Shown here piece by piece: positions 17,845-27,609 of a DNA stretch of 64,000 nucleotides. Made by a program: the position numbers and the translations under genes. Source of the DNA: Pseudocolwellia sp048296855 (GTDB lineage Bacteria > Pseudomonadota > Gammaproteobacteria > Enterobacterales > Alteromonadaceae); the NCBI GenBank assembly GCA_048296855.1, contig CP182631.1; one strand, 5' to 3'. Under the pieces are notes generated by a model. That model was not told where the DNA came from. It saw nothing but the letters and a program-made list of their open reading frames with translations, and ran no database searches. The first letter of the stretch is position 1; each line of letters starts with the position of its first letter.

Positions 17845-19773
17845 TTGAGCGATATGGCGAAAAATCTTATTTTATGGTTGGTTATTGCAGTTGTTTTGAT
17901 GTCAGTTTTTCAAAGTTTTACACCTGACAGCAGCAATGGACAACAAGTTGATTACACCCGTTTCATCGAAAGTGTTCGTCAAGGACAAGTTCGAGAAGCA
18001 ACCGTTGATAGAAGCGGTGTTATTAAAGGTGTTAAAAGAACAGGCGAAGAATTCGTTGCTGTGATCCCTGGGGGTTACGATCGTGACTTAATAAACGATT
18101 TAGTTAAACAAGGTGTAAAAGCGTCAGGTCAATTACCTGAAGAAACTAGCTTTTTAACTACTATTTTTGTTTCTTGGTTCCCTATGATTTTGCTGATTGG
18201 TGTATGGATTTTCTTCATGCGTCAAATGCAAGGCGGTGGCGGTAAAGGCGCTATGTCTTTCGGTAAAAGCAAAGCGCGCTTATTAAGTGAAGACCAAATT
18301 AAAACTACATTTGCAGATGTTGCAGGTTGTGATGAAGCTAAAGAAGAAGTTTCTGAATTAGTAGACTACTTGAGAGAACCATCAAGATTTCAAAAACTGG
18401 GTGGTCGTATTCCATCAGGCGTTTTAATGGTTGGTCAACCGGGTACAGGTAAAACACTATTAGCTAAAGCTATTGCTGGTGAAGCTAAAGTACCATTTTT
18501 TACTATTTCAGGTTCTGACTTCGTAGAAATGTTTGTTGGTGTTGGTGCATCTCGTGTAAGAGACATGTTTGAACAAGCTAAAAAATCAGCGCCTTGTATT
18601 ATCTTTATCGATGAAATTGATGCAGTAGGTCGCCAACGTGGTGCTGGTATGGGGGGCGGACACGATGAACGTGAACAAACACTTAACCAAATGCTAGTAG
18701 AAATGGATGGTTTTGAAGGTAATGAAGGTGTAATCGTTATTGCTGCAACTAACCGTCCAGACGTATTAGACCCTGCGCTATTAAGACCTGGTCGTTTTGA
18801 CCGTCAAGTAACCGTAGGTTTACCTGATATTCGTGGTCGTGAACAAATTCTTAAAGTACACATGAGAAAAGTACCATTAGGTGATGATGTTAAACCAGCG
18901 GTTATCGCTCGTGGTACACCGGGTTTCTCAGGTGCTGACTTAGCTAACTTAGTTAACGAAGCTGCTTTATTTGCTGCTCGTACTTCACGTCGCTTAGTTT
19001 CAATGGAAGAGTTTGAAAGAGCTAAAGACAAAATATTAATGGGTGCAGAACGTCGCTCTATGGTGATGGACGATGCTGAAAAAGAAATGACAGCATATCA
19101 CGAAGCCGGCCATGCAATTGTTGGTCGTTTAGTACCAGATCATGATCCTGTTTATAAAGTAAGTATTATGCCTCGTGGTCGTGCGTTAGGTGTAACTATG
19201 TACTTACCAGAGCAAGATAGATTTAGTCATAGCAAACAGCATTTAGAAAGTAACATTTCGTCTTTATACGGCGGACGTATTGCTGAAGAACTTATTTACG
19301 GTTTTGACAAAGTATCTACAGGTGCTTCAAACGATATCGAACGTGCAACAGAACTTGCTCGTAAAATGGTTACTCAGTGGGGCTTATCTGAAAAAATGGG
19401 TCCAATGTTATTTGCTGAAGAAGAAGGTGAAGTTTTCTTAGGAAGAACCTCATCAAAATCATTAAATATGTCTGACGATACAGCACAAGCAATTGATGCT
19501 GAAATTAAAGAATTTATTACTCGTAACTATAAAAGAGCAGAGCAAATTCTTAAAGACAATCGCGATATCTTAGAAGCAATGAAAGACGCATTAATGGAAT
19601 ATGAAACAATTGATGCACTGCAAGTTGATGACTTAATGGCACGTCGCGACGTTAGACCACCAACAGATTTTCATGGTGATCGCTCTAACGACAAAAACGA
19701 ACCACCTAAAGCAGATGCTAAAAAAGATATTGAACCTGACTTAACAACACCAACGGATGCGCCTGCTAAATAG
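17845..19773 (+). CDS. ftsH: ATP-dependent zinc metalloprotease FtsH
   Basis: A membrane-bound hexameric AAA+ protease that degrades unneeded membrane and regulatory proteins (sigma-32 and LpxC in E. coli). There are two N-terminal membrane segments (about 8-25 and 100-120), the AAA domain with Walker A GQPGTGKT, Walker B CIIFIDEID and SRH RPGRFDRQ, and then the zinc site HEAGH with its downstream ligand Glu/Asp region. The Walker A has Gln where E. coli has Pro. A TTG start at 17845 is chosen because AGAGG lies eight bases upstream; the ATG nine bases later is too far from it. The C-terminal tail (about 600-642) is acidic and variable, as usual. Confidence 0.97.
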   Translation: MSDMAKNLILWLVIAVVLMSVFQSFTPDSSNGQQVDYTRFIESVRQGQVREATVDRSGVIKGVKRTGEEFVAVIPGGYDRDLINDLVKQGVKASGQLPEETSFLTTIFVSWFPMILLIGVWIFFMRQMQGGGGKGAMSFGKSKARLLSEDQIKTTFADVAGCDEAKEEVSELVDYLREPSRFQKLGGRIPSGVLMVGQPGTGKTLLAKAIAGEAKVPFFTISGSDFVEMFVGVGASRVRDMFEQAKKSAPCIIFIDEIDAVGRQRGAGMGGGHDEREQTLNQMLVEMDGFEGNEGVIVIAATNRPDVLDPALLRPGRFDRQVTVGLPDIRGREQILKVHMRKVPLGDDVKPAVIARGTPGFSGADLANLVNEAALFAARTSRRLVSMEEFERAKDKILMGAERRSMVMDDAEKEMTAYHEAGHAIVGRLVPDHDPVYKVSIMPRGRALGVTMYLPEQDRFSHSKQHLESNISSLYGGRIAEELIYGFDKVSTGASNDIERATELARKMVTQWGLSEKMGPMLFAEEEGEVFLGRTSSKSLNMSDDTAQAIDAEIKEFITRNYKRAEQILKDNRDILEAMKDALMEYETIDALQVDDLMARRDVRPPTDFHGDRSNDKNEPPKADAKKDIEPDLTTPTDAPAK

Positions 19774-19796
19774 TAGGTACATCTAGCGTATTTACA

Positions 19797-19852
19797 GCCT
19801 CAATATGTTGCTTCTACTTTAATGTAGAATCCAACTATCGAGGCTTTGTTTT
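19797..19852 (+). terminator. Terminator between ftsH and folP
   Basis: An extended hairpin built from GCCTC/GAGGC, GTTG/CAAC and TTCTAC/GTAGAA with a TTTAAT loop, then TTTGTTTT. Because it covers 19846, a folP start there is unlikely. Confidence 0.6.
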
Positions 19853-19875
19853 ATCTGTACTTTGAGAAGAACACA

Positions 19876-20700
19876 TTGACTGAAGCAACAGCTAATATTA
19901 ACCAATCAATCGACATAATGGGCATATTAAATATTACCCCTGATTCATTTTCTGATGGTGGTAAATTTACTCAAATAGATGCAGCGTTAGCTCAAGTTGA
20001 ACGCATGATAGAAGATGGTGCTTCAATTATTGATATAGGTGGTGAATCGACAAGACCCGGTGCTGTAGATGTTTCAGTTGAAGATGAAATAGCTCGTGTT
20101 ATCCCTTTATTAAAAGCAATAAAAGAACGATTCGATATAAAAGTATCAATAGATACCAGTAAAGCCAGTGTTATGGCTGAATCTATCGCACATCAAGCCG
20201 ACATTATAAACGACGTAAGAGCCTTACAAAATGAAGGTTGTTTAGCCGTTATGTCGCAAACAAATTTACCAATTTGCTTAATGCACATGCAAGGCTTACC
20301 TCGTACTATGCAAGCTGCCCCTCAGTATGACGATCTTATTAACGACATTCATACTTTTTTCAAAGAGCGCATAGCTCACTGTAACGCCCATGGTATTGCT
20401 ACCAAAAGAATTATTTTAGACCCCGGTTTTGGTTTTGGTAAAACACTTGAACAAAATTACGAGTTACTTGCCCAGCTTTCTACTTTTAAAACCTTTAATT
20501 TACCTATACTAGCCGGCTTGTCGCGTAAATCTATGATAGGTAATTTATTAAATAGAGAAGTAGACGAACGTTTAGCTGGCAGCATAACAACAGCTTTAAT
20601 AGCGGCTCAGCAAGGTGCAAATATTATAAGAGTGCACGACGTAAAAGAAACCGTTGATGCACTTAAGGTTTTAGAAACCGTTAATAAATTTAAAAGATAA
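19876..20700 (+). CDS. folP: Dihydropteroate synthase FolP
   Basis: Joins para-aminobenzoate to the pterin pyrophosphate in folate synthesis and is the sulfonamide target. Family signatures are IMGILNITPDSFSDGG near the N-terminus, DIGGESTRPGA, SIDTSKA, LMHMQG, and the C-terminal PILAGLSRKSMIG, with the pterin- and phosphate-binding Lys/Arg. I place the start at the TTG at 19876, behind GAGAAG, giving 274 residues; an upstream TTG at 19846 falls inside the terminator T-run. It precedes glmM by 18 bases, as in E. coli, and is likely co-transcribed with it. Confidence 0.94.
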   Translation: MTEATANINQSIDIMGILNITPDSFSDGGKFTQIDAALAQVERMIEDGASIIDIGGESTRPGAVDVSVEDEIARVIPLLKAIKERFDIKVSIDTSKASVMAESIAHQADIINDVRALQNEGCLAVMSQTNLPICLMHMQGLPRTMQAAPQYDDLINDIHTFFKERIAHCNAHGIATKRIILDPGFGFGKTLEQNYELLAQLSTFKTFNLPILAGLSRKSMIGNLLNREVDERLAGSITTALIAAQQGANIIRVHDVKETVDALKVLETVNKFKR

Positions 20701-20718
20701 CGAACAAGGATTAAAAGC

Positions 20719-22056
20719 ATGTCAGAAAGAAAATATTTTGGTACCGACGGCATCAGAGGCTTAGTAGGTAAATACCCAATTACTCCTGATTTTGTAATGA
20801 AGCTTGGCTTTGCGGCAGGTAAAGTATTAGCGGCTAAAGGAACTAAAAAAGTCTTAATTGGTAAAGACACCCGTATATCTGGTTACATGCTTGAGTCAGC
20901 TTTAGAAGCCGGTTTTTCAGCTGCCGGTGTTGATATTGGATTACTAGGACCAATGCCAACCCCTGGTATTGCTTACCTAACTAAAACATTCCGAGCTCAA
21001 GCAGGTATTGTTATTAGTGCATCACATAATCCATATTACGACAATGGTATTAAATTCTTTTCACAAGATGGTCAAAAATTACCAGACGATATTGAACTCG
21101 CTATTGAAGCAGAATTAGATAAAGAAATGGTGTGTGTTGAATCGGCTAAACTTGGTAAAGCTAACCGAATTGACGATGCTGCAGGGCGTTATATTGAATT
21201 TTGTAAAAGTAATTTCCCAAGTAGATATTCATTAAATCACCTGACTATTGTTGTTGATTGTGCTCACGGTGCTACCTACCACATTGCGCCTAACGTATTT
21301 AGAGAGCTTGGTGCAAAAGTTATTGAAATTGGTGCACAACCTAACGGTACAAATATCAACGACGGCTGTGGTGCAACGTCAATGGACGCTATCAGCAAAG
21401 CTGTAGTAGAGCATAATGCCGATTTAGGTATCGCATTAGATGGTGATGGCGACCGCTTAATGATGGTTGATCACACAGGATACGTACTTGATGGTGATGA
21501 GTGTGTTTATGTAATCGCTTGTAACGACATTCAGTCGGGTAAAATGCAAGGTGGTGTTGTTGGTACCTTAATGAGTAACATGGGCTTAGAAATAGCCCTT
21601 GCTGATATGGATGTACCTTTTGCGCGCAGTAATGTAGGCGACCGTTACGTAATGGAAATGCTTAAAGAAAAAGGTTGGCAGTTAGGTGCAGAAAACTCAG
21701 GGCATGTTATTAACCTTAAACATACCTCTACGGGTGACGGTATCATTGCAGCACTTAATGTACTAACCGCCGTTTGTAAAAGTGATAAAACATTACACGA
21801 GCTGCGCCAAGGTATGACCATGCTACCTCAACTTCTTGTAAATGTAAGATTTGAAGGAGATACCGATCCTCTACAAGCTGAATCTGTATTAGCCTCAGTA
21901 GATGAAGTTAATAAAATACTTGTAGGAAGAGGCCGTGTGTTATTACGTAAATCAGGCACCGAACCTTTGATCCGTGTTATGGTTGAAGGACCCGATTTAG
22001 ATGAAGTAACATCATTAGCTAACTTAATAGCTGATGCAGTAAAAAAAGCTTCTTAA
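20719..22056 (+). CDS. glmM: Phosphoglucosamine mutase GlmM
   Basis: Converts glucosamine-6-phosphate to glucosamine-1-phosphate for cell-wall and LPS precursors. The length of 445 residues equals that of E. coli GlmM. The active-site phosphoserine lies in GIVISASHNPYYDNG near residue 102, the magnesium loop is DGDGDR near 243, and the C-terminal phosphate-binding loop is RKSGTEPLIRVMVEG. AAGGA precedes the ATG. It follows folP by 18 bases. Confidence 0.97.
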   Translation: MSERKYFGTDGIRGLVGKYPITPDFVMKLGFAAGKVLAAKGTKKVLIGKDTRISGYMLESALEAGFSAAGVDIGLLGPMPTPGIAYLTKTFRAQAGIVISASHNPYYDNGIKFFSQDGQKLPDDIELAIEAELDKEMVCVESAKLGKANRIDDAAGRYIEFCKSNFPSRYSLNHLTIVVDCAHGATYHIAPNVFRELGAKVIEIGAQPNGTNINDGCGATSMDAISKAVVEHNADLGIALDGDGDRLMMVDHTGYVLDGDECVYVIACNDIQSGKMQGGVVGTLMSNMGLEIALADMDVPFARSNVGDRYVMEMLKEKGWQLGAENSGHVINLKHTSTGDGIIAALNVLTAVCKSDKTLHELRQGMTMLPQLLVNVRFEGDTDPLQAESVLASVDEVNKILVGRGRVLLRKSGTEPLIRVMVEGPDLDEVTSLANLIADAVKKAS

Positions 22057-22125
22057 TTCATTAGCGTATTTTATAACGCTTAAATACACACTTAAATTGT
22101 TTTTACGCGTAAATAATAGCCACTT

Positions 22126-22161
22126 GAATAAGATATTAAGCATAATACTTGTATCTTATTC
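22126..22161. other. Inverted repeat upstream of tpiA
   Basis: GAATAAGATA / TATCTTATTC, a 10-bp inverted repeat with 16 bases between, in the glmM-tpiA gap. There is no T-run, so it is more likely a structured leader or a weak terminator. Confidence 0.3.
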
Positions 22162-22203
22162 ACTTGTTAGTTAATATCTCGCCGCTTTAATGTAGGAATA
22201 AAT

Positions 22204-22962
22204 ATGCAAAGACAAAAAATAATAGCTGCTAATTGGAAAATGAACGGAAATTTAGCACTTGTTAACACAATGACAAGTGAATTAAATAACATAAATTTTT
22301 CTGAAAAGGTAACCGTTGTTATTTGTCCAAGTTATGTATATTTAGGTGCGTTATCTTCAAAAATAGCAAACAAAAACATTAAACTAGGCGCACAAAACAT
22401 CAGTGAACATGCAAGTGGCGCGTTTACCGGTGAAATTTCTGCCGATATGCTTAACGAAATGTCAGCTAACTATGTGATAATTGGTCATTCAGAAAGACGT
22501 AGTATTTTTGGTGAAACAGATACACAAATAGCACAAAAAGTTAAGTTCGCTTTAGCTAACAATTTAACACCTATTTTATGTATTGGTGAATCAGAAGCTG
22601 AACGCGTAGAAGAAAGAACAGACGCCGTATTATCTCAACAGCTACAACCTGTTATAGATGAAATAGGCATAGAAAAATTTAAAGACGTTGTTATTGCATA
22701 CGAGCCTGTATGGGCAATAGGTACTGGAAAAACAGCTTCACCGGAAATGGCACAAGAAACTCATCAATTTATTCGACAGTTTTTAGCTAAAAACAATGCT
22801 GAAATCGCCGAAGGTGTGTCATTATTGTATGGTGGTAGCGTAAACGCTGCTAACAGCAAAGAATTATTTGCACAAACTGATATAGACGGTGGTCTTATTG
22901 GTGGTGCTAGTTTAAAAGTCGACGAATTCAAAACAATTTGTTCGGCAGCTCAAGGATCATAA
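22204..22962 (+). CDS. tpiA: Triosephosphate isomerase
   Basis: Interconverts dihydroxyacetone phosphate and glyceraldehyde-3-phosphate. At 252 residues it has the usual length. The substrate lysine lies in AANWKMNG, the catalytic His in IIGHSERR, and the catalytic Glu in AYEPVWAIGTG, with the phosphate-gripping loop 6 after it and YGGSV, GGLIGGAS near the end. AGGAATAAAT precedes the ATG. Its place between glmM and secG is the order known from Shewanella and other Alteromonadales. Methylglyoxal synthase at 39754 draws on the same dihydroxyacetone phosphate pool. Confidence 0.97.
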   Translation: MQRQKIIAANWKMNGNLALVNTMTSELNNINFSEKVTVVICPSYVYLGALSSKIANKNIKLGAQNISEHASGAFTGEISADMLNEMSANYVIIGHSERRSIFGETDTQIAQKVKFALANNLTPILCIGESEAERVEERTDAVLSQQLQPVIDEIGIEKFKDVVIAYEPVWAIGTGKTASPEMAQETHQFIRQFLAKNNAEIAEGVSLLYGGSVNAANSKELFAQTDIDGGLIGGASLKVDEFKTICSAAQGS

Positions 22963-22963
22963 A

Positions 22964-23359
22964 ATGTTATATCAAGTATTAATTATTATATATTTAATCG
23001 TTGCTTTATGTTTAATCGGCTTAGTGCTTATTCAACATGGTAAAGGTGCAGATATGGGCGCATCTTTTGGTGCTGGTTCTTCTGCAACTATTTTTGGTTC
23101 AAGTGGTTCAGGTAACTTCTTAACTAAAGCAACAACATGGTTAGCCATCGCATTTTTCGGCATTAGCTTAGTGCTAGGTAACTTAACGGCTAATAACGTT
23201 AAAGCCGTTGACGAATGGAACAACCTTGATGCAGGTATTGAACAAACTATACCGGGTAATAGCGATATCCCAACGGATGTTGTTGCTCCAGTAGTAGAAA
23301 ACACTGACGTACCAGCAAGTACTGTAGAAGCCGCTAAAGAAAGCGACATTCCACAGTAA
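22964..23359 (+). CDS. secG: Preprotein translocase subunit SecG
   Basis: The small membrane subunit of the SecYEG export channel. There are two membrane segments, residues 3-22 (LIIIYLIVALCLIGLVLIQ) and about 52-72, joined by the typical HGKGADMGASFGAGSS loop with FGSSGSGNFLTK. The C-terminus (about 85-131) is an extended acidic Pro/Val/Thr-rich tail, longer than in E. coli (110 residues). It starts one base after the tpiA stop, so translation is coupled. It is followed by tRNA-Leu, as in E. coli. Confidence 0.95.
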   Translation: MLYQVLIIIYLIVALCLIGLVLIQHGKGADMGASFGAGSSATIFGSSGSGNFLTKATTWLAIAFFGISLVLGNLTANNVKAVDEWNNLDAGIEQTIPGNSDIPTDVVAPVVENTDVPASTVEAAKESDIPQ

Positions 23360-23390
23360 TAAGTAAAGTTAAATAGTTAAAAGTTACAAT

Positions 23391-23475
23391 GCAGATGTGG
23401 CGGAATTGGTAGACGCGCCACCTTGAGGGGGTGGTGACTTAGGTCGTGAGAGTTCGAGTCTCTCCATCTGCACCA
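23391..23475 (+). tRNA. leuU: tRNA-Leu (anticodon GAG)
   Basis: An 85-nt class II tRNA with acceptor GCAGATG / CATCTGC and an encoded CCA. The anticodon stem CCACC / GGTGG encloses TTGAGGG, giving anticodon GAG. The long variable arm and the T-arm GAGAG-TTCGAGT-CTCTC are present. It lies after secG as leuU does in E. coli. The CRISPR-Cas locus begins 190 bases downstream. Confidence 0.97.
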
Positions 23476-23506
23476 ACTTTTAATTAGTAAGCACAAAATT
23501 AAAAAC

Positions 23507-23539
23507 AAAAGCTCAATACACATGTATTGAGCTTTTTTT
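23507..23539 (+). terminator. Terminator after tRNA-Leu
   Basis: A nine-bp stem GCTCAATAC / GTATTGAGC with ACAT loop, preceded by A-rich and followed by seven T: a strong Rho-independent terminator closing the secG-tRNA transcript. Confidence 0.9.
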
Positions 23540-23600
23540 GTATCTGAACTTTAAAAATAAAATTACCTGTATATAAAATAAACTAACAAAATTAATTTAA

Positions 23601-23659
23601 TTGACAAGCCATATTGAATGTAGCAACTTAGAATAAATAAAGGATTTACAATGGTATAA
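23601..23659 (+). promoter_or_regulatory. Leader of the cas operon, with a mini-ORF
   Basis: A consensus TTGACA lies at 23601; the best -10-like match, TAGAAT, is 22 bases away, so the promoter is uncertain. AGGA at 23641 precedes an ATG-GTA-TAA mini-frame at 23651-23659, while the real cas1 ATG at 23667 has no ribosome site of its own. Cas1 translation may depend on reinitiation after this two-codon frame. Confidence 0.3.
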
Positions 23660-23666
23660 AATAGTA

Positions 23667-24659
23667 ATGGAAGACTTCTCTCCCTCTGATCTAAAAACAA
23701 TACTTCACTCTAAACGTGCAAATATTTATTACCTAGAATACTGCCGCGTAATGCAAAAAGACGGTCGAGTTTTATACTTAACCGAAACCAACAAAGAAAA
23801 TCAGTACTACAATATCCCAATAGCAAACACCACCGTATTACTCTTAGGTAACGGCACATCTATCACCCAAGCAGCTATGCGCATGTTAAGCCAAGCAGGT
23901 GTGTTAGTTGGTTTTAGTGGTGGCGGTGGTACACCGCTTTATATGGCAAACAATGTAGAACACGCCATTGAATGGATGACCCCACAAAGCGAATACCGAC
24001 CAACTGAATACCTACAAGGTTGGATGCAATTCTGGTTTGACGACGCAAAACGCCTTGCCGCAGGTAAACAAATACAAACAGCACGTATTGAATTCTTAAA
24101 CCGTGTATGGCAAAAAGATGGAGACTTAAAACAAAACGGCTTTAACTTCAACGACACAGCTATTCAAACCGCATTAACAACATTTACCACACGAACCGAA
24201 CAAGCGAAAAAACAAAGTGATTTACTACTTACAGAAGCACAGCTCACCAAAGCGCTGTACAAATTTGCCGCCAATAACACCAAGCTAGACGGCTTTACCC
24301 GACAACACCAAAGCACCGATTTAGCCAACGACTTTTTAAATCACGGTAACTATTTAGCTTATGGGCTAGCTGCATGCACATTGTGGGTATTAGGTATTCC
24401 GCATGGTTTTGCCGTAATGCACGGAAAAACACGCCGTGGAGCATTAATTTTCGATATTGCCGACCTCATTAAAGACGCCATCGTACTACCTTGGGCGTTT
24501 ATTTGTGCCAAAGAAAACGCAACCGAGCAAGAATTTAGGCAACAAATACTACAAGCCTTTACCGACCACAAAGCGCTCGACTACATGTTTGAACAAGTAA
24601 AAAACATAGCGCTAAACAATTATAGCGATACACCGAAAATAGAAGATAAAAAATTATGA
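23667..24659 (+). CDS. cas1: CRISPR-associated endonuclease Cas1, type I-F
   Basis: The integrase that inserts new spacers, working with Cas2. It is 330 residues and aligns over its length with Pseudomonas aeruginosa Cas1f: SDLKTILHSKRANIYYLEY at the N-terminus, NIPIANTTVLLLGNGTSITQ, GGGGTPLY, LTPQSEYRPTEYLQ-like segment, and IPHGFAVMHGKTRRGALIFD. The metal-binding residues are Glu190, His252 and Asp266 (with Asp263). The start at 23667 (MEDFSPSDLK) matches the family N-terminus. The stop TGA overlaps the Cas2-3 ATG (ATGA), so the next gene is coupled. Intact. Confidence 0.97.
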   Translation: MEDFSPSDLKTILHSKRANIYYLEYCRVMQKDGRVLYLTETNKENQYYNIPIANTTVLLLGNGTSITQAAMRMLSQAGVLVGFSGGGGTPLYMANNVEHAIEWMTPQSEYRPTEYLQGWMQFWFDDAKRLAAGKQIQTARIEFLNRVWQKDGDLKQNGFNFNDTAIQTALTTFTTRTEQAKKQSDLLLTEAQLTKALYKFAANNTKLDGFTRQHQSTDLANDFLNHGNYLAYGLAACTLWVLGIPHGFAVMHGKTRRGALIFDIADLIKDAIVLPWAFICAKENATEQEFRQQILQAFTDHKALDYMFEQVKNIALNNYSDTPKIEDKKL

Positions 24660-27606
24660 TGGTGACCTTTGTAAGCCAATGTGAGAAAAACGCCCTTAAA
24701 AAACAAGGCGAGTACTCGACGCCTTCGCTAACCGCATTGGCGACAACACATGGCAAACGGTAATAACAGAAGACGGCCTAATAACCGTTAAAAAAATGCT
24801 ACGCCAAACCGCCAGCAAAAGCACCGCAGTAAGCTGCCATTGGATCCGTTCACGCGCAAGAAGTCAGTTTTTGTGGGTGGTGGGGAATAAGAGTAAGTTC
24901 AATAGTGAGGGTGTTGTGCCAGTTAACTATACAAGCAAAGAGGTAATAATGGATATCAATATTGGAAAACCAATTAAAGGCGTAGTTTATGCCAATACTC
25001 ATTTACAAACGTTAGTGGAACACTTATTTGCGGTTGGTTACGTTGCAGAGTTACTGCATAAAAAGCTGTTTCCCAATTTAGATGAAAACTCAAGTAAACA
25101 ATATGCCACAACAAGTTTTGTTTCAGGTTGCTTACATGACCTTGGTAAATTAGATCCAAATTTTCAAAAGTGGGTGGTAAACCCTAAGAAAAAATCATTT
25201 GTTGCTGATGATGGTCAGCATATAGACGATGCAAAATTTAGTTTTGAAAAACACCCAAGACATAATGAATTATCGCTCTTGTTTTATCATTTGTTAGATG
25301 ATGCAAAATTACAATTTGTTAGTACAGGAAACAAACGTACTATTCGACATGCGGTTTATTGGCATCATGCTAAAGCTTATCGTAATGATAAAATTGCAAA
25401 AGAGTTTGATACATACAAAGGGTTAGCAAAAAAATTCTTAGCCAATAATAAAGGAAAAGTGTTATCAGGTTTTATTGAACAAGCAAAAGTTATCTTACAA
25501 AAAATAGTTAATATAGAACTAAATTATCGTGGGCAAGAATGTTCTCTTTTACAGGGGGCTTTTCTAGAAGAGGTGCTTGATGGATTAGAAGAGTTACTAC
25601 CCAACGCACCTATGTTACCGGAATACAAAGAATACGAACCAGAAGACGAGACTGAAGATTACCAAAAAAATATAAAAATAAACGCCAATAATAATATTAC
25701 TAGAACTTGTTTAATAACGGCTGATCGCCTTGTTTCTGCTTTATCAGCAAATGATTTACATCAGGCGATTAAAAATAAAACGCTCGAAGACATAATTAAA
25801 GACACATTAGAAAATGATTCAACATTAACAACCCACATTACAAACTGTTTAACGAATTTTCCTGATAGTGAGCGCACTCAAAAGCAGCATAATATTGCGC
25901 AATTATTAACAAAGGTCGAAGATGTTGGTGTATTAGCAGGTGCCGCAGGTTGTGGTAAAACTAAAATAGCACTTGAATGGGCAGCGTTGAAAAATGCTAA
26001 GCAAATTATTTGGGTGTGTCCTAGAGTGCAAGTATGCCAAGGATTGTTTGCTGAATTAACCTCGGAACGTTATTTACCTAATGCCACCATTGAAATAATG
26101 ACAGGGGAATTTAAATTTCAGGATAAGTGGGGAAATGATTCTGTACCTGAACGTTATTTTACTGGCGATGTAGTTATTACCACTATTGATCAAATATTAG
26201 GATCCGTGATCAGCCACACTAAAGCGAATACCCTAATAGATTATTTAAATGCACATGTCGTATTTGACGAGTATCACGAATACATCAACATGTCGGCGTT
26301 TAACTTATTATTCGCTGAATTAATCGCCTGTAAAAAAATGCAAGCAGAGTCCGCGAATACCTTACTTGTTTCTGCAACGCCACATTATGTGTTTTTAGAA
26401 GATGTATTAGATATAGATAAAGATGACATTATCGAAATGCCATCTTTTAATACAAGCCAGTATAAAATTGAATTTGATGTTTTTGATGATGCTAATTTAT
26501 GTGCTTCAAATCCATTATTTAAAGTACAACAAAATAAAACCTTTGTTATAAGTAATACGGCGCTATCGGCACAAAATAGTTTTATTGCTAACCAACAAAC
26601 TGAAAACAACATACTACTGCATTCAAAATTCAAAAAAAGCGATAAACAAAAGTGGTTTACTGAAGTTTATGAGTCATTTAAACAAGATGGAACTAATAAG
26701 TATGAAGTGTTACGCAGCGGTCCTATAGTACAAGCCTCGTTGAATATCAGTTGTGATCACATGGTGGCGGAAATATCTAACCCTGAAAATACTTTACAAC
26801 GTTTAGGAAGGCTTGATCGCTTCGGAATCAATTCACAAGTGAATACCTATTGTTTAGCAGTACCACTAACCATTGCTAACAACAAAGGGCAAAGTGCAGC
26901 GTCACGTTTTTTAAGTAAATTGTATAGCTTGGCAACAACGCGTGCTTGGTATCAGGCATTAGTTGAGCACTTTGAAAATAAAACCTTTACCTTGCCTGAA
27001 ATTTATAAAATGTATCGTTTATTTAACGAACAAACGGTAACGCGAAAAATGATTGAGAGTGATCTGGTTGCAGCGTTAAAAGCGAGTGTGTTAGATATTA
27101 ATTACAAAGTGGTTGACCCTATTGTAATTCCGCCTAAAAAGCAGCAAGAAAAATCACGTGCAAAAGTGAGTAAAAATTCACTGCGTGGTAATAATCGATT
27201 TGTGCAAATGGCGATGTGTGATTTAAGCGAAGTTAATACGCCAACATTTATTGACCAATACGCTTATACCATGCCGTTAGATGATACAACCGACATTGAC
27301 AATCTTACTTATTCAACCCTTGCAATTCAAGGGTATGGAAAAAGTGATCAAGATTTATTGTCACATATGTTTAAAAAATATCGCAGCATACATGGTGTAA
27401 GACCTTTCAATGATAACGTGTTATTAAGCCAAGCACGTGATCCTGAAATGCCGATTTATTTAAGCTATACATCGCAAGACCTTGTTGCAGTAGGAGGTGA
27501 ATCTGCTCGACATAAACACTCTATTTATTATATGACCTGTGACAAGCAACCGATCGGCGCAATGTCACTACAACAACTTAACAATACAACTGAAAATGAG
27601 GAATAA
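24656..27606 (+). CDS. cas3: Cas2-Cas3 fusion (type I-F), frameshifted in the Cas2 part
   Basis: The I-F nuclease-helicase with an N-terminal Cas2 domain. From ATG 24656 one reads MMVTFVSQCEKNALKK, then the frame fails and stops at 24761. One extra A in the A6 run at 24698-24703 restores TRRVLDAFANRIGD and continues in frame through the rest, giving about 983 residues. In the restored protein the HD nuclease motif CLHDLGKLD lies near 160, Walker A AGAAGCGKT near 428, the DEYH box near 536, SATPH after it, and the motif VI region LQRLGRLDRFG. The ATG at 24796 is only the first in the open frame. A strong AAAGAGG at 24937 precedes ATG 24949 (MDINIGKP), right at the Cas2/Cas3 junction, from which a Cas3 of 885 residues could be made. 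Mutation, base-call error or slippage are all possible. Confidence 0.93.
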
Positions 27607-27609
27607 ATC

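Noticed and set aside
24698..24703. Classical -1 programmed frameshift site in cas2-3
   Set aside because: The zero-frame codons are CTT AAA AAA CAA, not the X XXY YYZ arrangement, and no clear downstream stimulatory stem was found. Simple slippage on A6 stays possible, but a deletion or base-call error is simpler.
24796..24798. ATG at 24796 as the true start of Cas3
   Set aside because: It lies in the middle of the Cas2 domain and has no ribosome site. It is only the first ATG of the open frame.
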